34,672 nucleotides of DNA, from positions 1 through 34,672 of the forward strand of contig JAFZHS010000005.1 in assembly GCA_017554745.1 (NCBI GenBank), read 5' to 3'. The notes beneath the pieces were generated by a model. It searched no databases, was not told where the DNA came from, and saw only the letters and a program-made list of their open reading frames with translations. The DNA comes from Clostridiales bacterium. Lineage in GTDB: Bacteria; Bacillota; Clostridia; Saccharofermentanales; Saccharofermentanaceae. Both the position numbers and the translations under genes were made by a program. How positions within the stretch are numbered: position 1 is the first letter of the stretch; each line of letters begins with the position of its first letter. Positions 14,928 through 22,958 of this stretch are shown here, in pieces.

Positions 14928-16436
14928 TTACGGATCAGTTCCGGGGTCTGTCGTCGTCTCCGGTGCTTGGGTGATCGTGGGATCCGCTGTAGGCGCCGGA
15001 GTCGTTGTATCTTCAGGCGCGCTGGTAACGGTTGCCGTAGGAGTCGGTGTCGACGTGTCTACCGGAGCAGTTGTTACCGTTGCGGTAGGTGTCGGTGATA
15101 CCGATGCACTGGGATCTACTGACGGCGTGGGCGATTCGATCGGTGTAGGAGTAGGTGTCTCCGTAGGTGTAGGTGAAGGCAGATAATCCTTCGAGCCGCC
15201 GGCTCTCATAGGATAGAGCGAACCGTTGAACTGGTGATATCTGTCATTGATCTGATCGTCTGTGCACATGAACCAGATGCCCGGATGGTCGTTGTAACCT
15301 TCTGTAGCATCGCAGTGATACCATTCGCCGTTAAGCTTTACGAGGAGCCAGTAGTGAATGTTGCCGTTATATCTCGGATAACGGTCCACTCTCATGTTCT
15401 CGATTCCTGCGATATCAAGGAGCATCTTGCAGCATGCGTAATAAACGTAGCAGTCTCCGTTGTGTTTTGTAAATCCTCTGTAAGCGGCACGCTCATATGT
15501 ACGTGTTCCGCTGAGTAGTCTGAACCACAATGTGTTGTGGACCCAGTTAAAGATATTCCTTGCGGTCTCGACATCGTTGCTGCCGTACAGGTTTGCCATG
15601 ACCTTTCTTGCGATCGCATAAGGATCGCCGTCGCCATCATAATCACCGTTGCTGCCGCCGGAAGACGGAGAAGCGTCTGCAGGGAACTTGACCGTAAGGT
15701 TAACAAGGGCTGTGCCGATGTTGCCGGCCTTGTCTATAGCCTTATAAGTGAGTGTGTATGTTCCTGCAGTTGTGTAATCAACGAGTGAATCATCGATCTT
15801 GATGGCCGGTTCGGGATCGTAGTCGTCAGTAACAGTAACGCCTGCAAAGAAATCCATGCCTTCGGGATTGCCCTCGAGCTCAAGATCATGAGCTCCTGCG
15901 ATTACCGGAGCCGTGTGGTCGTCGATGACCGTGAAAGGCACCTGGATAACGGTACTGTTGCCGTATACGTCAGTTACGAGTACGGGAACACTGTACTCGC
16001 CTCCGGCCGTAAATACCGGTGCACCTTCCTGGTACTCGATCTTAGCGATACCGGATAGGTCATACAGATAAGCGACACAGTCAGAAGCTTCAGGCACCTT
16101 CCAGTTGAGATAGAGTGTCATAGGAACAGCCTGCCCCGTCGGACCTGTGTGGTCTTCGATCCTGACGATGACATCAGCTTCCTTCTTGCCATATCCGATC
16201 TTGATCTGGTAAACAGCCGGAATGGTCGTATCGATACCTGAAACATCCGTCAGGAATACAGCATTATCGGGTACTGTATCGAAGAATGCTTCCAGCGTTA
16301 TCGGACTGCCGGCTTCAATGATTACGTCTGTCTTGATCTTGTCTTTGCTGCCGCATGCAACGAAGATGCCGACCGTGCAGATCGTCAATACGAAGATGCA
16401 GATACAAAGAAGTCTCTTTTTCTTTTCAGTTTCCAT
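14928..16436 (-). CDS. Putative lipoprotein, Ig-like/transglutaminase-like TG3 with Pro/Thr-rich tail
   Basis: 502 aa. KKKRLL and a hydrophobic run end in IFVACGS, an imperfect lipobox that would lipidate Cys28; otherwise the same stretch is a membrane anchor. Shared beta module at about 36-105 (VIIEAGSP, FLTDVSGIDT, IEDHTGPTG), Ig-like domain near 175-250 (DDYDPEPAIKIDDSLV, YKAIDKAGN), Ser/Gly/Asp linker (about 256-272). Catalytic core: Cys329 in GDCYVYYACCK, His361 in IHYWLLV, Asp376 in WYHCDAT. From residue 420 to the end is a Thr/Pro/Ser-rich tail. It sits between TG4 (34 bases) and TG2 (69 bases). The anchor differs from TG1/TG2, so paralogues may occupy the same surface by different means. 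Confidence 0.82.
   Translation of the reverse strand: METEKKKRLLCICIFVLTICTVGIFVACGSKDKIKTDVIIEAGSPITLEAFFDTVPDNAVFLTDVSGIDTTIPAVYQIKIGYGKKEADVIVRIEDHTGPTGQAVPMTLYLNWKVPEASDCVAYLYDLSGIAKIEYQEGAPVFTAGGEYSVPVLVTDVYGNSTVIQVPFTVIDDHTAPVIAGAHDLELEGNPEGMDFFAGVTVTDDYDPEPAIKIDDSLVDYTTAGTYTLTYKAIDKAGNIGTALVNLTVKFPADASPSSGGSNGDYDGDGDPYAIARKVMANLYGSNDVETARNIFNWVHNTLWFRLLSGTRTYERAAYRGFTKHNGDCYVYYACCKMLLDIAGIENMRVDRYPRYNGNIHYWLLVKLNGEWYHCDATEGYNDHPGIWFMCTDDQINDRYHQFNGSLYPMRAGGSKDYLPSPTPTETPTPTPIESPTPSVDPSASVSPTPTATVTTAPVDTSTPTPTATVTSAPEDTTTPAPTADPTITQAPETTTDPGTDP
14931..15179 (-). repeat. Thr/Pro/Ser-rich tail repeat of TG3
   Basis: 83 codons of degenerate repeats (TPTP, TATVT, APVDTSTPTP, APEDTTTP). It is alike in kind to the TG2 tail but not the same in sequence, so the tails probably diverge or slip quickly while the catalytic domains are conserved. 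Confidence 0.75.
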
Positions 16437-16470
16437 TTTCCTTTAATCCCCTGTAAAAGTTTTTCTAGAA

Positions 16471-17838
16471 TCAGTCCTTATAAGGGAAGCCCGATAAAAT
16501 CTTCCCCTGGTAGACATTGATGTAGTTTTGTACTGATGTGGTCGACCTTGGCGGATATTTGTCCCCCGCAAAGTTATGGTTGGTCGGAGCATTCTTGATC
16601 TCCGAATCCGTCATCATGAAGCAGAAATATCCCTTCGATGTATAACCGTCGAAATACTTCTGTGCATCGCAGTGATACCATTCGCCGTTGAGCTTGACCA
16701 GAGCCCAGTAGTGAATGTTCTCCCATGAATTCTTACGGTCTCTGATAACGCAGAGATTCTCAATGCCCTCCACGTCCATCATGGCCTTGCATACAGCCCA
16801 TGTACCGTAGCAGGAAGAATATCTCTTGGTGAAAGTATTGATGGCTGCTACAGCCCAGTTACCGTAAGCAGGTGTGCTTAAGATAAAGCTGATATTTCTG
16901 TGGACCCAGTAGAAGATCTTCATGGTCTTGACGATGTCGTTATCGTCCTCGCTCAGGATCTGTGCGTTGATCTCTCTTGCCATTCTGTAAGCTTCGTCGA
17001 TATAAGCCTGTGTGACGGCAGAAGACTCTTCCGCGTTGGCAATAACGATTACGTGAACCGTTACCGTGATCTCGGTGACGTTGTTGACATCATCCCTGGC
17101 TCTGAAGACCAGCGGATAATCACCTACACAGCTTAAGTTGACCTGTGTGTTGTCGATCTCGAGCACCGGATTCTCAGCATAATCATCCTTAACGATGATG
17201 CCTTCTCTATAAGCGATCGATTCGGTACCGACCATAACGTCGATATCGTGTGTACCATAGATCTCGGGAGCTTTTGTGTCGTGCTTAACGTAGAAAGGGA
17301 CCTCAACGACAGAGTAATTGCCGTTCCTGTCCGTAAGCTTGACGCCGATGTCAAAGTGTCCGCCCTTTGACAGGTCAGGCTCGCCCTCGGCATATTCGAA
17401 TGTTACTTCCGTTAAGTCGAAAATGCTGTCTACAAGCGTCTCGGGAGCAGGGGCCTCACCGGTATACATCTCAACCGGAACAGGCTTTCCTACAGGTGCC
17501 GTGCAGTCGACAACATTAAGGATCGAGTGGACAACATGGCCTCCGCAGTCGATGGCGATGTCATATGTGGCAAGCATGCCAGTGTCAATAGCATCGACAT
17601 TTGTGATGAACTTGGTGTTCGGCGGGACAGTGGTAAAAAAACAATCGAGCGTGATCGGATGACCATACTCGATAGTGACTTCCGTGAGCACTTCGGAATC
17701 TATCTCGTTAAGCAGAGCGGTACGGTAAAAATAGCAGCCCAAAACGCCTAATAAGGCTCCCGAGATCAGAGGCATAACCAAAAATCCCAAAAACCTTATT
17801 ACGTTGAACTTATACTTTTTCTTACCGATGCGACTCAC
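16471..17838 (-). CDS. Membrane-anchored Ig-like/transglutaminase-like protein TG4
   Basis: 455 aa from a GTG start at 17836-17838, six bases after the upstream lipoprotein's stop. Lys-rich cytoplasmic start, one membrane segment at about 14-38, then the shared beta module (EVTIEYGHPITL, FITNVDAIDT, VVDCTAPVGKPVP). An Ig-like domain runs about 190-265 (YREGIIVKDDYAENPVLEID). A helical linker leads to the catalytic domain: Cys343 in SSCYGTWAVC, His376 in IHYWALV, Asp391 in WYHCDAQ. It ends without a Pro/Thr tail; the KYPPRSTTSVQNYINV segment resembles TG5 and TG6, placing it in that subgroup though it lies with TG1-TG3. GDC/GNC of the others is SSC here, and a Val-Gly-Asp-Tyr replaces the usual Gly-Thr-Tyr. 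Confidence 0.85.
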   Translation of the reverse strand: MSRIGKKKYKFNVIRFLGFLVMPLISGALLGVLGCYFYRTALLNEIDSEVLTEVTIEYGHPITLDCFFTTVPPNTKFITNVDAIDTGMLATYDIAIDCGGHVVHSILNVVDCTAPVGKPVPVEMYTGEAPAPETLVDSIFDLTEVTFEYAEGEPDLSKGGHFDIGVKLTDRNGNYSVVEVPFYVKHDTKAPEIYGTHDIDVMVGTESIAYREGIIVKDDYAENPVLEIDNTQVNLSCVGDYPLVFRARDDVNNVTEITVTVHVIVIANAEESSAVTQAYIDEAYRMAREINAQILSEDDNDIVKTMKIFYWVHRNISFILSTPAYGNWAVAAINTFTKRYSSCYGTWAVCKAMMDVEGIENLCVIRDRKNSWENIHYWALVKLNGEWYHCDAQKYFDGYTSKGYFCFMMTDSEIKNAPTNHNFAGDKYPPRSTTSVQNYINVYQGKILSGFPYKD

Positions 17839-17844
17839 GACTGA

Positions 17845-18420
17845 TTAGATTCCTGTAGCAAAATACTGGATCTGTGTGATCTTTCCGTCACCGTCAAAGT
17901 AGAAACGGAGATCGGAGCTGCCCTTGACGTATGTGTACATAACTTCAGTAGTTGTTGTAGGCTCGCCGTATGCAGCCTTGACGTCATCGATCGTCTGGCC
18001 GATGTAGATACCCTCAGCTGTTGTTACGGTATCATCGCAAAGCGCGATCCTGGAGATAACGTCACTTCCTGTGAATGTCTCGACCAGGACAGAACCGCCC
18101 TTGAATGCGTATTCCTTTGTCATGCCCTGACCAGCGCAGGATTCGACTTCGTATACTTCGTAATCATCTTCGGAAAACTTTGTATCATCGATCTCGGTGT
18201 TAACGGTGAGCTTTACTCCGCTGTAAACGAAAACATAGTTCTCGCTCTCAGCCTGCTCATCTACAGTGCCTGCAGGTGAACCGTTGCCGGAATTCTGCTG
18301 CTGTGTAGAGATAACGTTAACGTCTGATGATACAGGCTCAGGCTCGTTATTGCATGCTGCAACGCTGACGCCTACTATGCTTAAGCTCATGATAAGAGCT
18401 GCTGCTTTTGTGAACTTCAT
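17845..18420 (-). CDS. Secreted lipoprotein with SCAGQG motif (copy 2)
   Basis: 191 aa from the ATG ending at 18420, fixed by GGAGG seven to eight bases upstream; longer in-frame starts lie upstream of that site. Signal peptide with lipobox SVAAC, so Cys23 is probably lipidated. A linker rich in Gln, Asn, Ser and Gly follows (about 36-60). The C-terminal domain carries SCAGQG at 94-99, GIYIGQTIDDVKAAYGEP and a closing strand ITQIQYF. It matches copy 1 in layout and motifs. As first gene of the operon it is followed by TG4-TG3-TG2-TG1 and then copy 1. Function unknown. One idea is that the Gln or Cys of SCAGQG is a substrate or inhibitor site for the enzymes. Confidence 0.8.
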   Translation of the reverse strand: MKFTKAAALIMSLSIVGVSVAACNNEPEPVSSDVNVISTQQQNSGNGSPAGTVDEQAESENYVFVYSGVKLTVNTEIDDTKFSEDDYEVYEVESCAGQGMTKEYAFKGGSVLVETFTGSDVISRIALCDDTVTTAEGIYIGQTIDDVKAAYGEPTTTTEVMYTYVKGSSDLRFYFDGDGKITQIQYFATGI

Positions 18421-18456
18421 TCTATATTCCTCCATATCTGTTCTGATGAACACCAT

Positions 18457-18462
18457 ATTATA
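18457..18462 (-). promoter_or_regulatory. Candidate -10 box for the lipoprotein/transglutaminase operon
   Basis: TATAAT on the minus strand, 36 bases upstream of the lipoprotein start. No convincing -35 box is found at 16-18 bases; TTGTCA lies too far upstream. The promoter may need an activator. Confidence 0.4.
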
Positions 18463-18540
18463 ATACACTAAGCCCTTTACTCGCATATGACAAAAATGAG
18501 TGAAAATGCCCGTAAATTTTACTCTAAAATGACAAATATA

Positions 18541-18564
18541 AATAAAGGGCGCTTTTTCGCGCCC
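18541..18564 (-). terminator. Terminator after the glycosyltransferase/SGNH operon
   Basis: Minus strand: GGGCGC (18559-18564) pairs with GCGCCC (18547-18552) around GAAAAA, then TTTATTTATATTTG. It ends the purF-TG6-TG5-glycosyltransferase-SGNH run and separates it from the lipoprotein/TG4-TG1 operon. Confidence 0.8.
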
Positions 18565-18569
18565 CTAAA

Positions 18570-19670
18570 TCAGTTTTCTATGGCATTTGCGCCGTAGCTT
18601 CTGAGCTCCCCGTAGGTCTCTATCTCGTAGAGCTGGTCGGCAATCATATCGTTATAGAACTGGATATCTTTCTCGTATTCTGCGGCAACTTCAGGGACAG
18701 TCCTGTAGTCCGTGAGATCGTAATTATCGACAAGATACTGCCCAAAATAAACACTGAGCTTCTCTGCACCGTAGAGATTAAGATGGAAGCCGCCGTCATA
18801 GGTATCCTGGCTCATATCGAGCCCGATCTCTTCCATGTAGTCGCAGAAATTGATATATGTCAGGCCGTACTGTGCGGCATAATTCTCGATATTCAGATCC
18901 CACTGCTCATACCAGCCGTATTCGATAGGAGCGCGGACAAGAAGGAGCTCGATATTGTTCTGCTCGCAGAGAAGCCTGATCTGATCAAGATAATACATCG
19001 CATTCTCGCCGAATTCGCGGTCGATAAGCGGCATCATCGGCGGCATCTTGCCCTGGGGCATTACGTCGCAGCGCATGTAATATCCGTTGTGCGAAGTGAT
19101 GTCTTTTGTGAAGACGTGCTCAAAATCAGTCTTTGTGAGTTCGTTCCATCTGTCGTGATATCTGAGGATCGGGAAAACATAAGAAGCAAAGGTCTCACCT
19201 TCAGTCATGGAGACATTAATGGCATCTACCTTGTCCTTAGACCATCTCATGCCGTCCAGAGTCATTCTGTTATATGCTTCCTTGCGCGGGACATCGTGCT
19301 GCATGTTGTGGATGGACAGTACAACGACCTTAGGGGTCTCAGTCCTTAAGACATCCTTCAGGAGATAGTAAGTCTGGCAGATATACTGCTCGCCGGAGCC
19401 TCTGATATAAGCTGAGATGCCGTATTCCTCGTACATCTTGATCGGAGAATAGCTCTCATATGCATCGCAGTCACCGAAAAAGATAACGTCATGAGGGACC
19501 TTTTCCTTGTAGTATTCTTCGGTAAATGAACCCTCGATAACGCCTCTCTGGTATTTAGGCATAAGAAGGCGCTGCACGAACCAGAGTATTGCAACAGACA
19601 ATACCAGCAGTACGAGCGCGGTAATGATCTTAGCGGAAGTCTTGGAAGTCTTTTTGGAGCCTTTTGCCAT
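18570..19670 (-). CDS. Membrane-anchored SGNH/DltD-like protein with Cys in the nucleophile position
   Basis: 366 aa. A basic start and one membrane segment (about 14-34) place the rest outside. The first SGNH block reads FFGDCDAYESYSP (about 64-76), where relatives have GSSHAY or GDSHAY-like sequences, so the nucleophile Ser is Cys68. The last block DGGFHLNLYG gives Asp292 and His296 at the expected distance. DltD-like relatives act in transferring acyl groups to cell-surface polymers. An acyl-transfer or esterase role on the glycans made by the upstream transferases is plausible but inferred. The start overlaps the stop of the glycosyltransferase gene (TAATG). The Cys may mean altered chemistry or loss of activity. 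Confidence 0.7.
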   Translation of the reverse strand: MAKGSKKTSKTSAKIITALVLLVLSVAILWFVQRLLMPKYQRGVIEGSFTEEYYKEKVPHDVIFFGDCDAYESYSPIKMYEEYGISAYIRGSGEQYICQTYYLLKDVLRTETPKVVVLSIHNMQHDVPRKEAYNRMTLDGMRWSKDKVDAINVSMTEGETFASYVFPILRYHDRWNELTKTDFEHVFTKDITSHNGYYMRCDVMPQGKMPPMMPLIDREFGENAMYYLDQIRLLCEQNNIELLLVRAPIEYGWYEQWDLNIENYAAQYGLTYINFCDYMEEIGLDMSQDTYDGGFHLNLYGAEKLSVYFGQYLVDNYDLTDYRTVPEVAAEYEKDIQFYNDMIADQLYEIETYGELRSYGANAIEN

Positions 19671-20374
19671 TACATTGCCTTCTTCAGACGACGGAAGTCA
19701 CCCAGGGCTTTCCAGCCGATCTTTACGATCTTCTTGATATTGATAGAGTTCGTGCCTCCCTGGCGCGGTCTGAAAGTTACCTCGCGGAAAGCATACTCTT
19801 CGCCGTAATGGACGAAGTAAGTGGTCATCATGATGTTCGGCAGGTTGTAATCCTTGTCGAGCTTGTAAAGATACTTGGCGACTGTTTTCGCGTGCATAAG
19901 ACGGAAAGGCGCATTCGCATCCGGAACCTTTACATGGAAATAGCACTTGATAAGGAAGCAGACTACCTTCTCGACAAATGCTCTGGACTTGCCGTCGCCT
20001 CTTACGACCCTGTGTCCGAAGATGCCCTTATAGCCGTTCCTCATCTGCCAGAAAGTATCGAATTCTTCAGGCAGTGTCTGTCCGTCTGAATCAGTCTGGA
20101 AAATAAAATCCGCACCCTGCTTTATCGCATAATCATACAGCGCGATGACCTTGGGGCCGTGCTGCTTGCCTGTATTTGAAAGGATCTCGAGCTGGGGGTG
20201 ATCGAGCTTAAACTGCTCGAGAAGATCGTGTGTCCTGTCGACGCTTCCGCTGTCGGCGATAACGAGCCTTGATGCAGGATCCTTGCCTTCGAGGATCGGA
20301 TACCATGAAGATATGACATCAACGATATTGTCTTCTTCGTTATAAGCGGGCATTACGATATAAAGGATGTCCAT
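19670..20374 (-). CDS. Family 2 glycosyltransferase
   Basis: 234 aa GT-A fold. The N-terminus MDILYIVMPAYNEEDN, the ADSGSVDRT loop and QTDSDGQT with its DxD-like acidic pair are typical of GT2 enzymes using nucleotide sugars. There is no membrane segment. A strong GGAGG site precedes the ATG. It lies three bases after the GtrB-like gene and overlaps the SGNH gene by one base. Sugar and acceptor cannot be read from the sequence; the context suggests a cell-surface glycan or lipid-linked sugar. Confidence 0.85.
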   Translation of the reverse strand: MDILYIVMPAYNEEDNIVDVISSWYPILEGKDPASRLVIADSGSVDRTHDLLEQFKLDHPQLEILSNTGKQHGPKVIALYDYAIKQGADFIFQTDSDGQTLPEEFDTFWQMRNGYKGIFGHRVVRGDGKSRAFVEKVVCFLIKCYFHVKVPDANAPFRLMHAKTVAKYLYKLDKDYNLPNIMMTTYFVHYGEEYAFREVTFRPRQGGTNSINIKKIVKIGWKALGDFRRLKKAM

Positions 20375-20377
20375 TGC

Positions 20378-21334
20378 TTATTCCTCCGGAATATTCTTGC
20401 GCTCGCTTACGATGTAGCGCGGGCGGTGTTTTGTCTCAAGATAGATCTTGCCGATATATTCTCCGATAACGCCTAAGCTTATCATCTGGATGCCTGATAC
20501 GAAGCAGATGATCGAAGTGGTGGAAGCCCAGCCGTCAACATAATAGCCTGAGATTACGGAGACCAGGACATAAATGATCCCGATGAAGCTCAGGAACGCG
20601 ACGATAAAGCCGAGAAGCGTGATTATCCTCAAAGGCTTAACTGAAAACGACGTAACGCCGTCGATCGCGAGCGAAGCCATCTTGGAGAGCGGATAGTGAG
20701 TCTTGCCTGCTTCTCTCTCTGCCCTGGAATAATAAACAACTGACTGCTTGAATCCAAGCTGCGGGATCAGGCCTCTCAGGAAGAGATTTACTTCACTGTA
20801 GCCTTCAAGAGCATCCAATACTCTTGAGCTCATCAGTCTGTAATCTGCGTGATCGGGTATGATGTCGACGCCCATTCCGCGAAGGAATTTATAGTAAGAC
20901 TGCGCAGTCGTTCTCTTAAACCACGTGTCTGACTTTCTGTCATTTCTTACGCCGAAAACGATCTCATTGCCCTTTGCATATTCATCGACCATCTCGGTTA
21001 TCGCATTGATGTCATCCTGGCCGTCACAGTCCATCGAAATAGTGATGTCAGCGAACTTCTTTGCTTCCATGAGACCTGCGATAAGAGCATTCTGATGACC
21101 CCTGTTGCGTGACAGGGAGATGGCGCAGTATCTCTTATCCTGTTCGGTCAGTGACGTAAGGATATCCCATGTCGTGTCCTTACTGCCGTCATTTACGAAC
21201 ATAACACGGCTGCTGTCACTTACCTTACCGGCTTCTACCAGTTCATCTACTTTTGCTTTGAACTTGCCGCTCGTAAGCGGAAGGACCTGCTCTTCGTTGT
21301 AGCAGGGAATTACCAGATACAGTACAGGCGTCAT
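20378..21334 (-). CDS. GtrB/DPM1-like membrane glycosyltransferase
   Basis: 318 aa. A GT2 catalytic domain (LVIPCYNEEQVLPL at the start, FVNDGSKDTTWDIL, SLSRNRGHQNALIAG, MDCDGQDD) is followed by two hydrophobic helices at about 230-258 and 265-290, the layout of enzymes that load a sugar onto undecaprenyl phosphate at the cytosolic face. The KMASLAIDGVTSFSVKPLRI segment just before the helices is a family hallmark. The lipid-linked sugar would feed an extracellular transferase, but no GT-C enzyme or flippase is encoded nearby. It has its own extended -10 promoter in the 63-base gap after TG5 and a GGGGAG ribosome site. Confidence 0.9.
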   Translation of the reverse strand: MTPVLYLVIPCYNEEQVLPLTSGKFKAKVDELVEAGKVSDSSRVMFVNDGSKDTTWDILTSLTEQDKRYCAISLSRNRGHQNALIAGLMEAKKFADITISMDCDGQDDINAITEMVDEYAKGNEIVFGVRNDRKSDTWFKRTTAQSYYKFLRGMGVDIIPDHADYRLMSSRVLDALEGYSEVNLFLRGLIPQLGFKQSVVYYSRAEREAGKTHYPLSKMASLAIDGVTSFSVKPLRIITLLGFIVAFLSFIGIIYVLVSVISGYYVDGWASTTSIICFVSGIQMISLGVIGEYIGKIYLETKHRPRYIVSERKNIPEE

Positions 21335-21365
21335 TAAAAGCTCCCCAATATTTTTTTCTACGGAG

Positions 21366-21374
21366 ATTATAGCA
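21366..21374 (-). promoter_or_regulatory. Extended -10 promoter before the glycosyltransferase genes
   Basis: Minus strand TGC-TATAAT, an extended -10 element, 31 bases before the GtrB-like start. The -35 region is AT-rich without a clear match. It may allow the glycosyltransferase genes to be expressed apart from TG5/TG6. Confidence 0.5.
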
Positions 21375-21397
21375 TAACCATAAAATAATAAATTAAT

Positions 21398-22957
21398 TCA
21401 GGTGTTTTTGATCGTATGGTTCTTGTAATCGATCCTCGACTGGACAGACTGGGTGGCACTTGCCGGATACTTGTCCTTTTTAAACTGGAAACCGTTCCAT
21501 CCGCCCTGCCAAAAATCCAGGAGTTCTTCCGTGGTATACATGAAGAAATAGCTGTCGTAGCCTTCACGCCATGTCGCGTCGCAGTGATACCACTGGCCGT
21601 TCAGGCAGACATAATTCCAGAAATGCGTGGCTGTCTGGTAAGGATATCTTTCGATGATCATGTTATCGATACCTGCTACATCGAGCAGAGCCTTGACCGC
21701 ATAAGCCGTCGAATAGCAGTTGCCCGTACGCGTCTTGAAGGCGTTGTATGCGGCCTCGGTCCATGAACGCGTGTTGGTCCTTAGGATAAACCTGATGTTG
21801 TATCTGCACCACCAGACGATCTGAAGGGCGACTTCTTCATCGGTCATTCCGGGCTCGGTGATCTCATCTAATATCTCTTGTGCGACCTTATAAAGCTCTT
21901 CGGGCTCGATATATCCTTCGGGCTTATTTGAGAGCTTGAGACTGACCGTCACCTTTGTCTCGTTGCCCGAGAAATCGCTTGCAGTATAGGTGACTTCATA
22001 AGTTCCGGGCTCGTTAAGATTAACGTTTGAGGTGTCGATATCGAGCACAGGATTCTCGTCGTAATCGTCAGTAACTATGACATTATTCCTGTACATCACA
22101 GGATCGCCGATATATGCTTCGATATCCAGAGCGCCTTTGATCTCGGGAGCTGTGCTGTCTTTTGTGACTTCGAAAGGCACTGCCACAGGCGTCTCATTTC
22201 CGCATCCGTCAGTAAGTAAAGCGGTGGCAATGAAGTTTCCTCCGGCAGACATGTCGGGGACTTCTTTCCAGGTCACGGCAACATCCGTGATGTCACTGAT
22301 GCCCGTGACGCACTCGTACGCGTCGGGCACAGGTCCGCACGCAAAGATCTTCTGAGGTATACCCTGCCCTACAGGCGCTATCGTATCCTGGATTATCAGT
22401 TTGCAGGGGAAGTTCCTGCCGTAGATCTTCATGTTGAAATTGATAGTCTGCGGAAGATCGATATTAACTTCATCGAAGTTCAGGTTGCAGGATACCCAGT
22501 CAGGGATAGAGGGCTCTTCTGTAAAGAACATCTCAGCGTTAGGTCTCACGGTCCCTGCCTCTATCGTTACTTCACGGATCAAGAGTCCGGTCTCGTCCTT
22601 GTAGAAAAGGATTATCCTGACAGCGACCAGCACGAGCAGTATCACGGCAACTGCGATCAGGAGGAACTTAACGACCGCGCCGTTATTTACCGGTTTTGTA
22701 TCAGCTTTTTTCTGAACTTTTTTCGCCGGCTGCGGATTTTTCTTCTGGACTGCATTTACGGGTCTTTTGACCTGCTTATGCGCTGCAGTTCCGGCCGCAG
22801 GCGCTACTCTTTTGACAGGCTGTGATGAAGGTTTCCTAGCCTGCTGCGGGACGGGCCTTCGTGCTGCAGGGGCAGGCTTAACTGAGCCCTTAGCTGCGGA
22901 AGGTCTCGCGTTCCGCTGCGGTGGGTTTGTATTTCTGCCGTCAGAAGTCTTGTTCAT
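21398..22957 (-). CDS. Membrane-anchored Ig-like/transglutaminase-like protein TG5 with basic N-terminal tail
   Basis: 519 aa. The first ~93 residues are a Lys/Arg/Pro/Ala-rich, probably disordered cytoplasmic tail (QPVKRVAPAAG, VQKKNPQPAKKVQKK), then one membrane segment at about 95-118. The shared beta module follows (EVTIEAGTVRPNAEMFFTEE, IIQDTIAPVGQGIP), an Ig-like domain at about 270-342 (DDYDENPVLDIDTSNV), a helical linker, and the catalytic domain: Cys414 in GNCYSTAYAVK, His445 in THFWNYV, Asp460 in WYHCDAT. It ends KYPASATQSVQSRIDY. The start lies one base after the TG6 stop, with AAAGG as ribosome site. Very close to TG6 in plan and sequence, so a tandem duplicate. Confidence 0.85.
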   Translation of the reverse strand: MNKTSDGRNTNPPQRNARPSAAKGSVKPAPAARRPVPQQARKPSSQPVKRVAPAAGTAAHKQVKRPVNAVQKKNPQPAKKVQKKADTKPVNNGAVVKFLLIAVAVILLVLVAVRIILFYKDETGLLIREVTIEAGTVRPNAEMFFTEEPSIPDWVSCNLNFDEVNIDLPQTINFNMKIYGRNFPCKLIIQDTIAPVGQGIPQKIFACGPVPDAYECVTGISDITDVAVTWKEVPDMSAGGNFIATALLTDGCGNETPVAVPFEVTKDSTAPEIKGALDIEAYIGDPVMYRNNVIVTDDYDENPVLDIDTSNVNLNEPGTYEVTYTASDFSGNETKVTVSLKLSNKPEGYIEPEELYKVAQEILDEITEPGMTDEEVALQIVWWCRYNIRFILRTNTRSWTEAAYNAFKTRTGNCYSTAYAVKALLDVAGIDNMIIERYPYQTATHFWNYVCLNGQWYHCDATWREGYDSYFFMYTTEELLDFWQGGWNGFQFKKDKYPASATQSVQSRIDYKNHTIKNT

Positions 22958-22958
22958 A

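Noticed and set aside
13269..15179. CRISPR or minisatellite array in the TG2/TG3 tails
   Set aside because: The repeats are short, irregular and in frame with the coding sequence; there are no uniform spacers.
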